From assembly GCA_023525915.1 (NCBI GenBank), contig CP026657.1, positions 1,798,001-1,862,000 on the forward strand: a DNA stretch of 64,000 nucleotides, read 5' to 3'. Numbering within the stretch: the stretch's first letter is position 1; each line of letters begins with the position of its first letter. Position numbers and translations under genes: made by a program. Under the pieces are notes generated by a model that was given only the letters and a program-made list of their open reading frames with translations, was not told the origin of the DNA and did no database searches. Positions 1 to 10,121 of this stretch are shown here, piece after piece. This DNA is from Acetispira formosa (nom. nud.) (GTDB lineage: Bacteria > Desulfobacterota > Desulfarculia > Adiutricales > Adiutricaceae).

Positions 1-1803
1 ATCCTTTTCCTCCGTGCCCGGCCCGAAGAAAGCGTCCACACCCAAGAAGCCGGGGCCTTCGTTGGCAATCTTGGCTTCGTAAATCGCGTGTTCTTCTTCC
101 TTCTCGGCGATGCGGCCGCCAGCCACGATAATGGTTTTGTCACGCAGGCCAAGTTCGGTCAGGCGTTGGCCCACCCGGGGAAAGAGTTCCTGCCCCAAGC
201 CCAGAAGATTACTGATGCCCACCAGATCGGCCTTGGTCTCGGCGGCCACTTCGGCCACGGTTTCCGGCAGATTCATGCCGCGCAGAAAGACGACCTCAAA
301 ACCGGCTTGCTCCAAAGCCTGACGCGCCCAGTTGACCCCGGCCACATGGGCATCGGCCCCCACCGTGGCCAGAACAATTTTCTGTTTGCGGGTCGGCGCC
401 TGGGTCGTGATGGGCTTAGCGTCGCTCTTGGTAAAGGTCAGTTTGGACGGGTCCAGGCCAAGGGGTGAATAGCCGTCCAGATAGCGGCGTATGCCGTCGT
501 CGTCGCGGTGGGTCTGCACATGGCGCTTCAAATCCCAGCCGCCCGCGCGGGGGGCGTCCATGAGGCCGGACTTTCCGCCGTTAACGATCTTATCTATCAG
601 CTCATCAACCCCAAAGCGCTGCCAGAACTTTTCGCCGATGTCGCCGGGAGCCAGAGTCTGGTTGAGGCCCAGCACTTTGGTGAGAACCTCCATGGCTTCG
701 CCCAGAATTTCTTCCTTGCGGTGGTCAATGTAGGGATCATTGATATCAACGGCATAAGTGTGATCGAAAACATCCTGGGCCGCCCAAATGGCCTTGCCCA
801 TGGACGCGCCAGTGGGAATGCCCACCGATTCGGCCGCCTTGGGCCGGAAGAAATCGGCCCCGCCGAGTTTAGCGGTCACGGCCATGCGGGCGAAGTGGGC
901 GGATTCGGCAATAAGGTCCGGCGGCGGATTCTGGAAAGTTTCCGGCACCACAATCAGCGAGCCGCTCCACAGCACTTCTTTGAACGCCCGCATCAGAGCC
1001 AGATCGGCCAGAATATTGATGCCGGCCACATTCATCTGAATGGCCGCCAGTTCCTTAGGCAATTCAGCCAGAACGGAAAGACCTTCGGCCAACAGACACA
1101 TGGCCAGGGCCATGCCGTCGGTGCCGTCCAGATTGTTGAGGTGCTTGTGGGAATCAACCTGAACAAAAATATTATTGTCCGCACAGATTTCCAGAGCGCG
1201 ATAGCCGTTCAGAACTTTGGTGCGGTAATCATGAATGCCGCGCCCGCCGAAGTGGACATGGATGACCGGGCCGATGTCGGTGCCGTCAAAACCGGCTATC
1301 AGGGCGTTGATGATGGAAAGATGCGGAGTGTCGCCGGTGGCGTTGATGCGCATGGGATGACGCGCGCCGCCGCCAAGCCCCACCAGTTCCCTCTCGCCCA
1401 TTGGGGTGATGCCGCCTTTACCGCGCGATTGGGCAATCAGCTCTCGCCCGGCCAGGGGATCGATATGGCGGGTAGCCTCAGCATGGACGAAATGGAAAAT
1501 GTCCAGGCCGAGTTTTTCCGGTATGGCGTACATTTCCAGCGATTCTTTATAAGTCTCTGCGGCCGTGTTGCGCCCCAGAATGGGATTCATGATGGGGGTG
1601 CCGGTGGCCTTGGCTTTTTTGGCCAGTTCGTAAACACGGTGGCCGCCTCGCTCCACACCTTCGACCATCCGGGGGTAGGGTCCGGGCAGACCCTTGACCG
1701 AGCCGTCCGGCCCCACGGTGGGCATGGGCGTGCTGAAAACCTCTTCAAACGCGCGTAAACTCTTTTCTTCCTCAACAATAATTTTGATGGTTTTTTCCTG
1801 CAT
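1..1803 (-). CDS. mgm: 2-methyleneglutarate mutase (C-terminus off window)
   Basis: Coenzyme B12-dependent carbon-skeleton mutase interconverting 2-methyleneglutarate and (R)-3-methylitaconate in nicotinate fermentation. The reverse strand is open from ATG at 1803 to the left edge (601 codons; the E. barkeri enzyme is about 614 residues, so only a short tail is missing). The C-terminal B12-binding domain carries the DxHxxG signature (D484, H486, G489), with H486 the expected cobalt ligand. A Shine-Dalgarno AGGAG lies 6 nt before the ATG. It follows the dehydratase gene by about 20 bp and is the last pathway gene in view. The isomerase, dimethylmalate dehydratase and lyase genes would be expected beyond the edge. 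Family identity is firm; substrate rests on context. Confidence 0.9.
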   Translation of the reverse strand, partial: MQEKTIKIIVEEEKSLRAFEEVFSTPMPTVGPDGSVKGLPGPYPRMVEGVERGGHRVYELAKKAKATGTPIMNPILGRNTAAETYKESLEMYAIPEKLGLDIFHFVHAEATRHIDPLAGRELIAQSRGKGGITPMGERELVGLGGGARHPMRINATGDTPHLSIINALIAGFDGTDIGPVIHVHFGGRGIHDYRTKVLNGYRALEICADNNIFVQVDSHKHLNNLDGTDGMALAMCLLAEGLSVLAELPKELAAIQMNVAGINILADLALMRAFKEVLWSGSLIVVPETFQNPPPDLIAESAHFARMAVTAKLGGADFFRPKAAESVGIPTGASMGKAIWAAQDVFDHTYAVDINDPYIDHRKEEILGEAMEVLTKVLGLNQTLAPGDIGEKFWQRFGVDELIDKIVNGGKSGLMDAPRAGGWDLKRHVQTHRDDDGIRRYLDGYSPLGLDPSKLTFTKSDAKPITTQAPTRKQKIVLATVGADAHVAGVNWARQALEQAGFEVVFLRGMNLPETVAEVAAETKADLVGISNLLGLGQELFPRVGQRLTELGLRDKTIIVAGGRIAEKEEEHAIYEAKIANEGPGFLGVDAFFGPGTEEKD

Positions 1804-1824
1804 CGGATGCTCCTATATTTTCAC

Positions 1825-3246
1825 TCATTCCACAACAACAATACCAAGGCGTTTGGCCGCGTCCAGCGCCGCCTCCCGGCCTGCGGATGCTTCCAGAAGA
1901 ACCAATCTGGCACCGCCCCGGTTGAGGGCGGAAACCATGGAATCGCCCTCCGAAGCCTTCAGGGTGACACGCTGAAGCTGATAATCAGGCACTTCCAGAA
2001 TTTCAACTTCAATGTTGTCAGTCCGAACCCGCTCCATTACCTCGGCATAGGTTTTGCCGTCTTCGGTAGAAGCGCCGTAAACGCCGCCCATGACAATGGC
2101 TGGAACGTTGATGGCCCGGCGGGCAAAGAGTTCGGGATAAAGCTCGATAGTGATTTTTGAGATTTTGCCTTTGGCCAGTTCGTGGGCCAGACGAGCCGTA
2201 TTAGCCGGTGAGCCGACGGCTTGACTGCTGCCGCCCACCACCACGTCGCCGAAGGGCTTGATGATGGAACCGGCCTTGGCCGCAATGGCTTTGGCCTCCC
2301 TGATACCCTCCTCGGAAATGGCGGCCCGACGCTGTTTGTCAGCGGCTTTGACTTCTTCGGCTACAAAACTTTCAACCTGTTGGTTGACCTTGAAGAATGG
2401 CTCCATATATTTTATGACCACCGGTACAACTTCCTTGCCGGAAACCGGATGGACGGCGGCGGCCATGGCGATCATCAGATCGACCGGCACATTGACCGGC
2501 AGGTTGGAATTGCGGCTCATCCAGGCCGAGAGCCAGCCGATCATAATCGCGCCCCCGATGTGGGAGGCACAGAGGCCGGGCACCATCACGCGGGGCGTGC
2601 AGGGCACGGCGATGGTGGGCGACATGGCCAGCACCACGGCTTTGGCCGTCTGTTCGGGGGTCGCACCCCAGATTTCGGAAAAAGCGGCCGCCGCGCTGGC
2701 CGCGCCAGCGCCGTAGCCTTCCAGGTTGCAGCCGGTACCGGTCTTGGCCACGCGAAACAGCACTCCGATTTTCAGCATGATGGCCAAAGCGCGAACAACT
2801 AGTTTATCATCGCTGACTTCCTCTTTCAAAGCCCTGGCCATGCCGGTATAGGGACAGGAATCGCCGGTGCCCGCGCAGGGCCGGAGGCCGACACAGTGAT
2901 TGCCCACCTGAGTGGCCAAAGTATATTTGACAGCTTTGTCGAGTAAAGGATTCGAAGCCAGCGGCGGCACGCCGGGCTGGCTCAGTTCGCTGGCCACCTG
3001 ACCAAACAGGAAGCTGTGGCCGTCGGACTCAAGCCCCTTGTCCAACGCGATGAGGTTGTGGCTGAATTCAGCCCAAATGGCTTGGCCGACTTCCGCTTCG
3101 TCAACACTATTGGCTTGGGCCGCTTCCAGAACAGCCATTTCACCGGCGGTGCGGCCGGTTTCAGAAGCCAGGGCACAGATCTCGCCAAAAGTCAGTTGGC
3201 CATAGGTCAGGCCGCGCTCTTTCATCAAGGTTTCAATGTCTTTCAT
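1825..3246 (-). CDS. hmd: 2-(hydroxymethyl)glutarate dehydratase, serine-dehydratase-like [4Fe-4S] enzyme
   Basis: Predicted to remove water from (S)-2-(hydroxymethyl)glutarate to give 2-methyleneglutarate. The 473-residue protein has the iron-sulfur L-serine dehydratase fold, with candidate cluster cysteines C118, C124, C131 and C173 and glycine-rich stretches around them. In E. barkeri this step was likewise assigned to a serine-dehydratase-like enzyme. The start ATG overlaps the stop of the upstream dehydrogenase (ATGA), indicating translational coupling. Without its neighbours it would be called a generic L-serine ammonia-lyase. Confidence 0.85.
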   Translation of the reverse strand: MKDIETLMKERGLTYGQLTFGEICALASETGRTAGEMAVLEAAQANSVDEAEVGQAIWAEFSHNLIALDKGLESDGHSFLFGQVASELSQPGVPPLASNPLLDKAVKYTLATQVGNHCVGLRPCAGTGDSCPYTGMARALKEEVSDDKLVVRALAIMLKIGVLFRVAKTGTGCNLEGYGAGAASAAAAFSEIWGATPEQTAKAVVLAMSPTIAVPCTPRVMVPGLCASHIGGAIMIGWLSAWMSRNSNLPVNVPVDLMIAMAAAVHPVSGKEVVPVVIKYMEPFFKVNQQVESFVAEEVKAADKQRRAAISEEGIREAKAIAAKAGSIIKPFGDVVVGGSSQAVGSPANTARLAHELAKGKISKITIELYPELFARRAINVPAIVMGGVYGASTEDGKTYAEVMERVRTDNIEVEILEVPDYQLQRVTLKASEGDSMVSALNRGGARLVLLEASAGREAALDAAKRLGIVVVE

Positions 3247-4136
3247 GACTCCGACCTCACCTCGGTTTTGGCCATTTCTTCATAAAATTTTATGACTGAA
3301 GAAATGTCCTCCCGGCCACGCCCTTCGGCCCGGGCCACTTCAAAAAGCTGCTGGGCCATATTTCCCATAGGCAGGGGTACGGCCAGGCTTTTGGCCGTAC
3401 TGACGGCCAATTCCAAATCCTTATATTGAAGATCGACGGCAAAGCCGGGGGCGAAATTTCCCTTAAAGATGAATTTTTCAGCTTTGGCCGTCAGGGCATA
3501 ACTTTGGCCTGAACTCTGGCTGATAATTTCCAGCATGGTTTCTGGTGAAAGGCCAAGCTTACGGCCCAGAGTCAGGGCCTCAGCGGCCGCGGCCATATTG
3601 GCCCCCAAAAGAAGATTATTGACCAGCTTGATAGCCTGGCCGGAGCCATTGCCGCCGACGTGGCTTATCTTCTTGCCCAGGTGCTTCAATACAACTTCGG
3701 CCCTGGCCAGATCCTCGGCCGCGCCGCCGACCATGATGGTCAAGGCTCCGCTCTCGGCCCCGCTGACGCCGCCGCTGACCGGGGCGTCGATCATGGCAGC
3801 ACCCCTGGTCCGCACGGCTTCAGCCAACTGGCGGCTGACCTGCGGCTCGACCGAACTGAGGTCGATCACCAGAGCGCCGCTCTTCAGGGTCTTAAGAACC
3901 CCCTTCTCACCCAGCACCACATCTTTCAGAATGGCTGAATTCGGCAGGCTCATGCAGACGATGTCGCTGTCTTTGGCCACATCTGAAGCATCGGCCCTGG
4001 CTTCGGCCCCTAGAGCGGCCATTTCCTGAACAGCTTCCGCAACCACGTCACACACGGCCAAGTCAAATCCGGCCGCTTTAATTCTTTTGGCCATAGGACG
4101 GCCCATTGCGCCAAGTCCGATAAATCCAACTTTCAT
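3243..4136 (-). CDS. hgd: 2-(hydroxymethyl)glutarate dehydrogenase (3-hydroxyisobutyrate dehydrogenase family)
   Basis: NAD(P)-dependent reduction of (S)-2-formylglutarate to (S)-2-(hydroxymethyl)glutarate. The N-terminus has the Rossmann motif GLGAMG (residues 7-12), followed by the family substrate-binding segment APVSGGVSGAE near residue 118 and the catalytic lysine in GQAIKLVNN (about K170). The ATG at 4136 is preferred over an in-frame TTG two codons upstream because GAGGGG lies 6 nt before it. The stop overlaps the start of hmd. Length (297 aa) is normal for the beta-hydroxyacid dehydrogenase family. Confidence 0.88.
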   Translation of the reverse strand: MKVGFIGLGAMGRPMAKRIKAAGFDLAVCDVVAEAVQEMAALGAEARADASDVAKDSDIVCMSLPNSAILKDVVLGEKGVLKTLKSGALVIDLSSVEPQVSRQLAEAVRTRGAAMIDAPVSGGVSGAESGALTIMVGGAAEDLARAEVVLKHLGKKISHVGGNGSGQAIKLVNNLLLGANMAAAAEALTLGRKLGLSPETMLEIISQSSGQSYALTAKAEKFIFKGNFAPGFAVDLQYKDLELAVSTAKSLAVPLPMGNMAQQLFEVARAEGRGREDISSVIKFYEEMAKTEVRSES

Positions 4137-4160
4137 CGTCAACCCCTCAATCCACCTGTG

Positions 4161-5030
4161 TTATTTCAAAGGAACCAGTTCGCTTACTCGTTCGTTAAAG
4201 TCACGCGTCAACACAACCTTACCACGCAAAGCGATCAGTGCTCCTGAGATTATGTTTTTATCAACCAGCGATTGCGCATATTTCAGCGCGCTTTCCAACG
4301 CCGCCGCAATCTCCATCTCTGTAAGTTCACCAACAGATTCAGTCACCATCAGGCCCGCGATATCAGTATCGGGGCGTAACACCTCGGCCGGAACCCGCTT
4401 GATAGAAGCCGATCCGACCGTCACAGCATTGGCGACAGCCGTGGCCGCCGCGTCGGCCGCCGTACATGAGGGGGCCACGCAAAGGGCCGTGTCGGCAATG
4501 CCGCGCGTCAGACTCCGGCCGCCCAGACCACTGGAAGCCAGTCCCCACATGGGATTTCTCTTGGCGGTGAGTTCCAGGCTGTAATTGGGTGTGACCTGAT
4601 CAAGCCCCAGCCGCACACCCACTTTGGCCGTGCGGCCCGGCCCCAAATGCACGGCCACGTCGCCGCCGTTTTCCACAATGGCCTTAACCGCTCCGGCCTC
4701 CTTCAAATAGAGGGCCACAGTTTCAGAAACGATCCCGGCCACGGTGGCCATTGGGCCTAAATCCTTCTGCCCGGTGTTTCTGGCGGCGACGATCATTTGG
4801 TTGAAGAGCGGCTCATCATAGTCGGGCCGCAATTCCTCAAACGGTTTGTTCCGACGAAATATTTCCATAGCGGGAACCAGACGCGGCAGCAGTGTGAAAG
4901 AAAATTCACCCGCCTGGCGGGCCAGGGCCGTATCCGGCCCGGCCGCCGTCCAGGCCTGGATGGTCAGGCGCATGGGGCCGTATTGGGCCAGCACCATCCC
5001 CTCATCCAGGCTCACCAGTTCCCGAGTCAT
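4161..5030 (-). CDS. UPF0280 / ApbE-like protein, candidate flavin transferase
   Basis: A member of UPF0280, distantly related to the FMN transferase ApbE. Visible ApbE-like elements are ENGGDVAVH near residue 140 and a Ser/Gly-rich segment followed by TAADAAATAVANA near residue 210, which resembles the ApbE metal/FAD region. It lies directly between hnr and hgd and its start overlaps the hnr stop. E. barkeri 6-hydroxynicotinate reductase carries covalently bound flavin, so a role in flavinylating Hnr is plausible but inferred. ATG 5030 gives 7-nt spacing from AAGGAG; ATG 5036 is an alternative start with poorer spacing. Confidence 0.75.
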   Translation of the reverse strand: MTRELVSLDEGMVLAQYGPMRLTIQAWTAAGPDTALARQAGEFSFTLLPRLVPAMEIFRRNKPFEELRPDYDEPLFNQMIVAARNTGQKDLGPMATVAGIVSETVALYLKEAGAVKAIVENGGDVAVHLGPGRTAKVGVRLGLDQVTPNYSLELTAKRNPMWGLASSGLGGRSLTRGIADTALCVAPSCTAADAAATAVANAVTVGSASIKRVPAEVLRPDTDIAGLMVTESVGELTEMEIAAALESALKYAQSLVDKNIISGALIALRGKVVLTRDFNERVSELVPLK

Positions 5031-5032
5031 GC

Positions 5033-6550
5033 TCATTCTCCTTTTGGCTCTTTGGCCGGGAAAGGTTTCATGGCTTCGACATGACCGCCCATAGCCTCAT
5101 AGTCTTTCACTTCCATCGTGTATTCCAATGGGCAGATGGTGGCCGGGGTCGGCGTCCAGCTAAATGAGCCGGGCTTAACTTGCCCCACGTCCACAAAGAA
5201 GGAAATGCCGCCGCCCGGCATGACATAGGCCGGTACTCCTCCGACCGTCACCACTACTTTGGACTGATGCACGGCGCGGGTCAGTTTGATGGGATAGCGG
5301 CAGACTCCGGCCCTGGCGCTGCCGCCGGACCCTGCCGTATACATGGCCGAGACCAGAGACGGCTCACAGGTTTCACGGATGGCTTCCAGCGCGGCCTGGG
5401 CCTTGGGGGCAATGGGGATATCTTTCAATGAGCCGTCAGACTGCACTTCAAACATGGCCCCGTTCTGGCCGGTGGTTTCAGTTATCAGGATGGTCATGCC
5501 CGTCCAGGCCACATTCATGTCGATGGACTTGATCAAGGCCCTGGGATCAGTGATCGAAGTGCCGCCCCAGCCCGGCCCGTGGTCACCAAAATAGCGGCCG
5601 GGTGTGCTCATGGGAAAAATCGGCTCCACCCCGGTAGGTTTGGCCCCGGCCACCTGCCCGGCCACATGACGGCTGAGCTGGCCGGTGATGTGGGAATCCA
5701 GCACCATCACCTCATCAGCCGCCTCCACGAACATTGAGGCGAAAATGCCGGTGGTGGCGCTGCCGCAGCCCACCCGCATATTTCCGGCCGCTTCGCCATT
5801 AATGACGGGAGGCTGTCCAATCTGAATTTCCAAACGGGCTCCGTCTTTAATGCGCAGTTTCACCGGGCGGTGGTTGGATATTTCAGTAATGGCCCTGGCC
5901 GCCGCGAAACCAGCCGCGCCGCCGGTCAGGCGATTAACTCCGCCGATGTGCAGCATTTTGGAGCCATACTGCTCGGTCTCCAGCATGCCCACTTCCCGGC
6001 CGTCATAAATTATGGGCGCACCCTGGTTACCGATGTGAACGTCGGTATCTATTTTCACCAGCACTGAACTGTAGCTGAGGGGCACTTCCGTGGCCACGGT
6101 CACCACTTCGACGTCGCCGCGCTTCTGACGGACAATGCCTGGAGCGGGACGGCAATCAGGATAGGTGGTGCCTACGCCGATGGCGGTGATGACCGGCTCG
6201 CGCAGTTCCGCTTTAGGCGCGGGGGCCACATATTCGCGCACGTCATCAAAAGTGAGGGGCTGATCAAGTCGGATGATTTCGCCGTCCTGATTTTCATAGC
6301 GGCGGCAGGCTCCCAGATGTCCCTGGCCGATGCGGCATTTTATGGGGCAGTGATCGCACTCCACCGTTCTATCAAGGCTGACAGGCTCCATCTCCACCGC
6401 CTCATAGCGGCAGACCCGGAAGCAGACCCGGCAGCCCACGCACAGCTCATCGTTGATCTTGGCTTTCTTGTTTTCCAGAGTGACCGCGTCAACCGGGCAA
6501 TCCTTGACACACCAACTACACCCCACACACTTTTCAATATTGATATTCAT
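5033..6550 (-). CDS. hnr: 6-hydroxynicotinate reductase, iron-sulfur flavoprotein
   Basis: Reduces 6-hydroxynicotinate to 1,4,5,6-tetrahydro-6-oxonicotinate with ferredoxin electrons. The N-terminus holds two ferredoxin-type [4Fe-4S] motifs (CVGCSWCVKDCP at residues 8-19 and CVGCRVCFRVCR about 20 residues later), then a further cysteine group (CDHCPIKC and a Cys 9 positions on) that could carry the [2Fe-2S] cluster reported for the E. barkeri enzyme. The long C-terminal part contains several glycine-rich stretches. I see no clear ApbE-type D(S/T)GA(S/T) flavinylation motif. It follows the enamidase gene by about 50 bp. 505 aa matches the known enzyme's size range. Confidence 0.88.
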   Translation of the reverse strand: MNINIEKCVGCSWCVKDCPVDAVTLENKKAKINDELCVGCRVCFRVCRYEAVEMEPVSLDRTVECDHCPIKCRIGQGHLGACRRYENQDGEIIRLDQPLTFDDVREYVAPAPKAELREPVITAIGVGTTYPDCRPAPGIVRQKRGDVEVVTVATEVPLSYSSVLVKIDTDVHIGNQGAPIIYDGREVGMLETEQYGSKMLHIGGVNRLTGGAAGFAAARAITEISNHRPVKLRIKDGARLEIQIGQPPVINGEAAGNMRVGCGSATTGIFASMFVEAADEVMVLDSHITGQLSRHVAGQVAGAKPTGVEPIFPMSTPGRYFGDHGPGWGGTSITDPRALIKSIDMNVAWTGMTILITETTGQNGAMFEVQSDGSLKDIPIAPKAQAALEAIRETCEPSLVSAMYTAGSGGSARAGVCRYPIKLTRAVHQSKVVVTVGGVPAYVMPGGGISFFVDVGQVKPGSFSWTPTPATICPLEYTMEVKDYEAMGGHVEAMKPFPAKEPKGE

Positions 6551-6603
6551 AACCCTTCCCCCGAAAAGTCACAGCAACACCGGTCTTCTGGCCGGTGCCG
6601 CAA

Positions 6604-7752
6604 TTAACTGATGACCGGCTTCCGCTGCACCGGCGGCGTGTTGCGGCTGGTGTTGACGGTGATCTGGCCGTCTACCAGAACCAGGGAAATGCCGGGAATA
6701 TCGCCCTCCGTCATGGAGCTCATGGCATCGCGCCCATATGAACCCATGGGAGCGTCCATCACCACCAGATCGGCCTCCCGGCCTTTTTCGATGAAGCCGC
6801 GATTGAGACCGAAAGTTTTGGCCGGGTTGCCGGTGGCCATGCACATGGCCACCGGAGCTTCAACTCCGCCAAGGGATGCCACATGGGTGATCATGCGCAG
6901 AATGCCCAGCGAAACCACGCCGGTGCCGGAGGGCGCGTCATTGCCGATGATGAAGCGATGGAGTGCGCCAACTTTCTTGGCTTCTTCAAGGGCGATGTTG
7001 GCGGCTTTGTTGTTGCCGCAGTGCACCAGCTCCAGCCAGTAGGAAGTGCTATTAACCAGCTTTCTGATTTCATCGGGCGACACGGCCGTGGGGCCGCCGT
7101 TGATGTGGGAGACGATGTCCGGGTCGATGGCCATGACCATATCGGCCGTAACCGTGCTGGAGCCGGGGATGGAAGTGCCGCCGGTGTGCATCATAACCTT
7201 GAAGCCGTATTTCTTGGCCCAGGCCACCATGGGGGCCGCGTCTTCCGGGCTCTTGACCGAACCCAGCCCAACCTCACCAACCAGGCAGAGACCTTCGGCG
7301 GCCAGTTCCTTGAAATCTTCCTCTTTCAGGCCCTTTTCCAGAATCAGCGCGCCAGCCAGAACTTTGGCCCCTCCGGGACGAACTTTCTGAAACGACTTAT
7401 AAGCCAGAGTGGCCAGGGCTTTGGTGCCGGCCCGATCGGTCGGGCGGCCTGGCAGATGAACTTCACCGGCTGAAATAAAAGAGGTGACCCCGCCGTGATG
7501 AGCGCTTTCGATAAAATTCAACTGGCTCTGGCGCGGCGTGAAATCACCCAGCACCACATGGCAATGGGTATCGAAAAGGCCGGGTGAGACTGTAGCGCCC
7601 TGGCAATCGATGGTCTTGTCCGCTTCTTTGTTCAGGGCGCTGCCAATTTCAGCTATCAGGCCGTCTTCAATATAGATGGAGTCGGCCGTCAGTACTGGTT
7701 TGTCAATGTCGCCGCTGATCAGGGTTCCGATGTTTTTTAATAAAACGTTCAT
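6604..7752 (-). CDS. ena: Enamidase (amidohydrolase family)
   Basis: Hydrolyses 1,4,5,6-tetrahydro-6-oxonicotinate to 2-formylglutarate and ammonia. The protein has the amidohydrolase metal-binding motif DTHCHV (H63 and H65), a later HTGGTS segment, and a C-terminal GREADLVVMD strand typical of the superfamily. Its 382 residues are close to the E. barkeri Fe-Zn enamidase. It is encoded between nicotinate dehydrogenase and 6-hydroxynicotinate reductase. Other cyclic amidohydrolases share the fold, so the specific call relies on this context. Confidence 0.87.
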   Translation of the reverse strand: MNVLLKNIGTLISGDIDKPVLTADSIYIEDGLIAEIGSALNKEADKTIDCQGATVSPGLFDTHCHVVLGDFTPRQSQLNFIESAHHGGVTSFISAGEVHLPGRPTDRAGTKALATLAYKSFQKVRPGGAKVLAGALILEKGLKEEDFKELAAEGLCLVGEVGLGSVKSPEDAAPMVAWAKKYGFKVMMHTGGTSIPGSSTVTADMVMAIDPDIVSHINGGPTAVSPDEIRKLVNSTSYWLELVHCGNNKAANIALEEAKKVGALHRFIIGNDAPSGTGVVSLGILRMITHVASLGGVEAPVAMCMATGNPAKTFGLNRGFIEKGREADLVVMDAPMGSYGRDAMSSMTEGDIPGISLVLVDGQITVNTSRNTPPVQRKPVIS

Positions 7753-7837
7753 ATCTGCTCCTCTAGGGATTTTTTACCGGTACACGGTCAACATGCCGTG
7801 GCAGAGTGTCCACCATGCGTGTCATTGTGCCTTAAAC

Positions 7838-10120
7838 TTATTCAAACCAGTCGTCACGCTCGAACCAGCCCGCTTCGCGGCTGGCTTCCATCACCCGCTC
7901 CAGATTGGCCGGTAGGCTGTAAATGCGCGCGCCCAGAGCCATGTATATCGCGTTAATGACGGCCGGGGCGGTGGGCACCAGGGCCGGTTCGCCAATGCCC
8001 TTGGCCCCGAAGGGTCCGCTGGGTTCCGGGCATTCGACGATGATGGGAAGAACTTCCGGCATGTCCGTGGCTGTGACCAGATGGTAATCCTTCAATGATT
8101 CGGTTTTGCCGGGATCGAATTCCTCCACAATGGCATAGCCAACGCCCATGGCCACTCCGCCGCAAATCTGGCCGACCAGATTGATAGGGCTGATGGCCCG
8201 GCCCACATCATGGGCGGCAACTACCCGGATAACCTCCACCTCGCCGGTGAGCACATCCACCTCCACCTGGGCCATTTGGCAGGCATAGGCATAGGCGCCA
8301 TAGGGGCGGCCCTGGCCGTTTTCATCCAGGGGAGTGCTGTCCGGGTCGAAATAGCCCTGCCATTTCAGCGGCAGACCGATGTGGTGAAGGTTTTTGGCCA
8401 GTTGCTCGAAAGTGAGGCACTTGGAGTGATCTTTTTTTGAACGGACCGTGCCGTCGATCAATTCCAGATCTTCCTTGGCCACTTTCAGGCGGTCCACCGC
8501 GCGAGTCAGCAGCATGTCGGCCAGTTCACTGACGGCCCGAACCACCGCGTTGCCGGAGATGTAAGTCTGGCGGCTGGCCGAAGTGGCTCCGGCGTTGGTG
8601 GTGTATTTGGTGTCGGCCGAAACGATTTTGATGCGGCCGGGTTCCAGTCCCAAAACTTCCGCAGCCAGTTGACCGAAGATCAAAGTGGAGCCTTGGCCGA
8701 TATCCGCGCAGCCGGTGAAAAGCGTCAGGCTGCCGTCCAGCCCCAGCTCAATCTGGGCCGTGGAGGGATTCTGGGCGGCGGTGTTGCCAATGCCATACCA
8801 CATGGCCCCCAGGCCCACGCCCCGGCGGCGCGTCGGAATAGCGGGCGGCTCTTTGAGCCATTCGGCCAGGGCCTTTTCATAATGAGGCTTCACTTCTTCC
8901 AGGCAGGGAATTATGCCCAAACTTTCATCCAGCCGCTGTCCGGTGCAGATGACCGCGCCAGGCTTCAAGGCGTTGCGGAGCCTTATCTCCATCGGATCAA
9001 TCCCCAGCGCTTCAGCGTGAAGATCAAGCTGGCATTCAGAGGCGAACGCGGCCTGGGGTGTGCCAAATCCGCGCATAGCTCCCCGGAAGGTGTGATTGGT
9101 GTAAATCTCAAGGGCTTCAATATCCACGTTGGGGATTTCATAAGGTCCGGTGGCGTGGACGGCCGCGCGGGTGACCACGGCTATTCCGTAAGAGCCGTAG
9201 GCCCCGCCGTTGGCCAGAAAACGGGCGTGCATGGCCAGGAGTTTTCCATCCTTATCCACACCGGTCTTCATGATGATCTTAATGGGGTGGCGCTTGCCGG
9301 TGGCCAGGAAAGCCTCTTCGCGGGTGTAGCGATAGGCCACCGGCCGCTTCAGGTGATAGAGGGCCACAGCGATCAAACCCTGCACGGAAATATCCAGCTT
9401 GGAGCCGAACCCGCCGCCGGTGACGGCCTGAATGATGCGCACCTTTTCTTCCGGCAGATCCATCAAAGCGGCCACGTCGCCCCGGTCATAATGAGGATTC
9501 TGGGTGCAGACCACAATGGCCAGCGCGCCGTCGTCATCGATAAAACCGTAACCGGCGTCGGGCTCCATATAGCAATGTTCGATGCAGGGGGTATCGTATT
9601 CCTTTTCCACCACATGGGCGGCATTGGCGAAAGCCGCGTCAACATCGCCCCGGCGGATGACCCGGTTGAACAGCACATTGCCCTTTTCATGAATCTTCGC
9701 GGCGTCCGGGGCCAGGGCCTCTTCAATCGTCATCAGGGCCGGAAGATCGTTCCATTCGATCTTGATCGCGTCAACGGCTTTCTGGGCTATCTCTTCCGTT
9801 TCCGCCGCCACCAGGGCCACCGCGTCGGCGGCGGAGCGAATTTTGCCCACCGCCAGCACGGGATGATCCTTATTGATGATGCCCATTAAATTGCGGCCGG
9901 GGATGTCGGCTGAGGTAAAAATACCGGCCACACCTTCAATTTTTTCCGCTTCGGAAACATCAATGGAGACGATCTCCGCATGGTGACGGCCCGCGCGAAG
10001 CGCTTTCAGCACCAGACAATTGTCCGGGGCCATGTCGGCCGCGAAAACCGGCTCGCCTTTGGCTTTTTCCCAGACGCGCGGGTGAACATGATCATGGCCT
10101 ATATATTTCAACGGCTCCAT
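7838..10120 (-). CDS. ndhL: Nicotinate dehydrogenase, molybdopterin subunit (fused L+M form)
   Basis: Catalytic molybdenum subunit of the xanthine dehydrogenase family, hydroxylating nicotinate at C6. Motifs seen in order: GGFGSK (MPT-contacting), the FRGAMRGFG segment, GCADIGQGS, and GPFGAKGIGEPAL near the C-terminus carrying the catalytic glutamate. E. barkeri encodes this subunit as two proteins (ndhL and ndhM); here one 760-residue chain covers both parts, as in canonical family members. AGGAGG lies 7 nt before ATG 10120. The FAD subunit gene ends 2 bp upstream. Nicotinate specificity is inferred from the cluster. Confidence 0.87.
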   Translation of the reverse strand: MEPLKYIGHDHVHPRVWEKAKGEPVFAADMAPDNCLVLKALRAGRHHAEIVSIDVSEAEKIEGVAGIFTSADIPGRNLMGIINKDHPVLAVGKIRSAADAVALVAAETEEIAQKAVDAIKIEWNDLPALMTIEEALAPDAAKIHEKGNVLFNRVIRRGDVDAAFANAAHVVEKEYDTPCIEHCYMEPDAGYGFIDDDGALAIVVCTQNPHYDRGDVAALMDLPEEKVRIIQAVTGGGFGSKLDISVQGLIAVALYHLKRPVAYRYTREEAFLATGKRHPIKIIMKTGVDKDGKLLAMHARFLANGGAYGSYGIAVVTRAAVHATGPYEIPNVDIEALEIYTNHTFRGAMRGFGTPQAAFASECQLDLHAEALGIDPMEIRLRNALKPGAVICTGQRLDESLGIIPCLEEVKPHYEKALAEWLKEPPAIPTRRRGVGLGAMWYGIGNTAAQNPSTAQIELGLDGSLTLFTGCADIGQGSTLIFGQLAAEVLGLEPGRIKIVSADTKYTTNAGATSASRQTYISGNAVVRAVSELADMLLTRAVDRLKVAKEDLELIDGTVRSKKDHSKCLTFEQLAKNLHHIGLPLKWQGYFDPDSTPLDENGQGRPYGAYAYACQMAQVEVDVLTGEVEVIRVVAAHDVGRAISPINLVGQICGGVAMGVGYAIVEEFDPGKTESLKDYHLVTATDMPEVLPIIVECPEPSGPFGAKGIGEPALVPTAPAVINAIYMALGARIYSLPANLERVMEASREAGWFERDDWFE

Positions 10121-10121
10121 A

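Noticed and set aside
508..1758. Long plus-strand open frame (416 codons) antisense to the mutase gene
   Set aside because: The opposite strand encodes a complete B12 mutase with motif and ribosome-binding site; the plus frame is rich in Gly/His and has no family resemblance. It is a GC-driven shadow frame.
8669..9889. Plus-strand open frame (406 codons) opposite the nicotinate dehydrogenase Mo subunit
   Set aside because: Shadow of a clearly conserved gene on the minus strand; composition is typical of antisense frames here.
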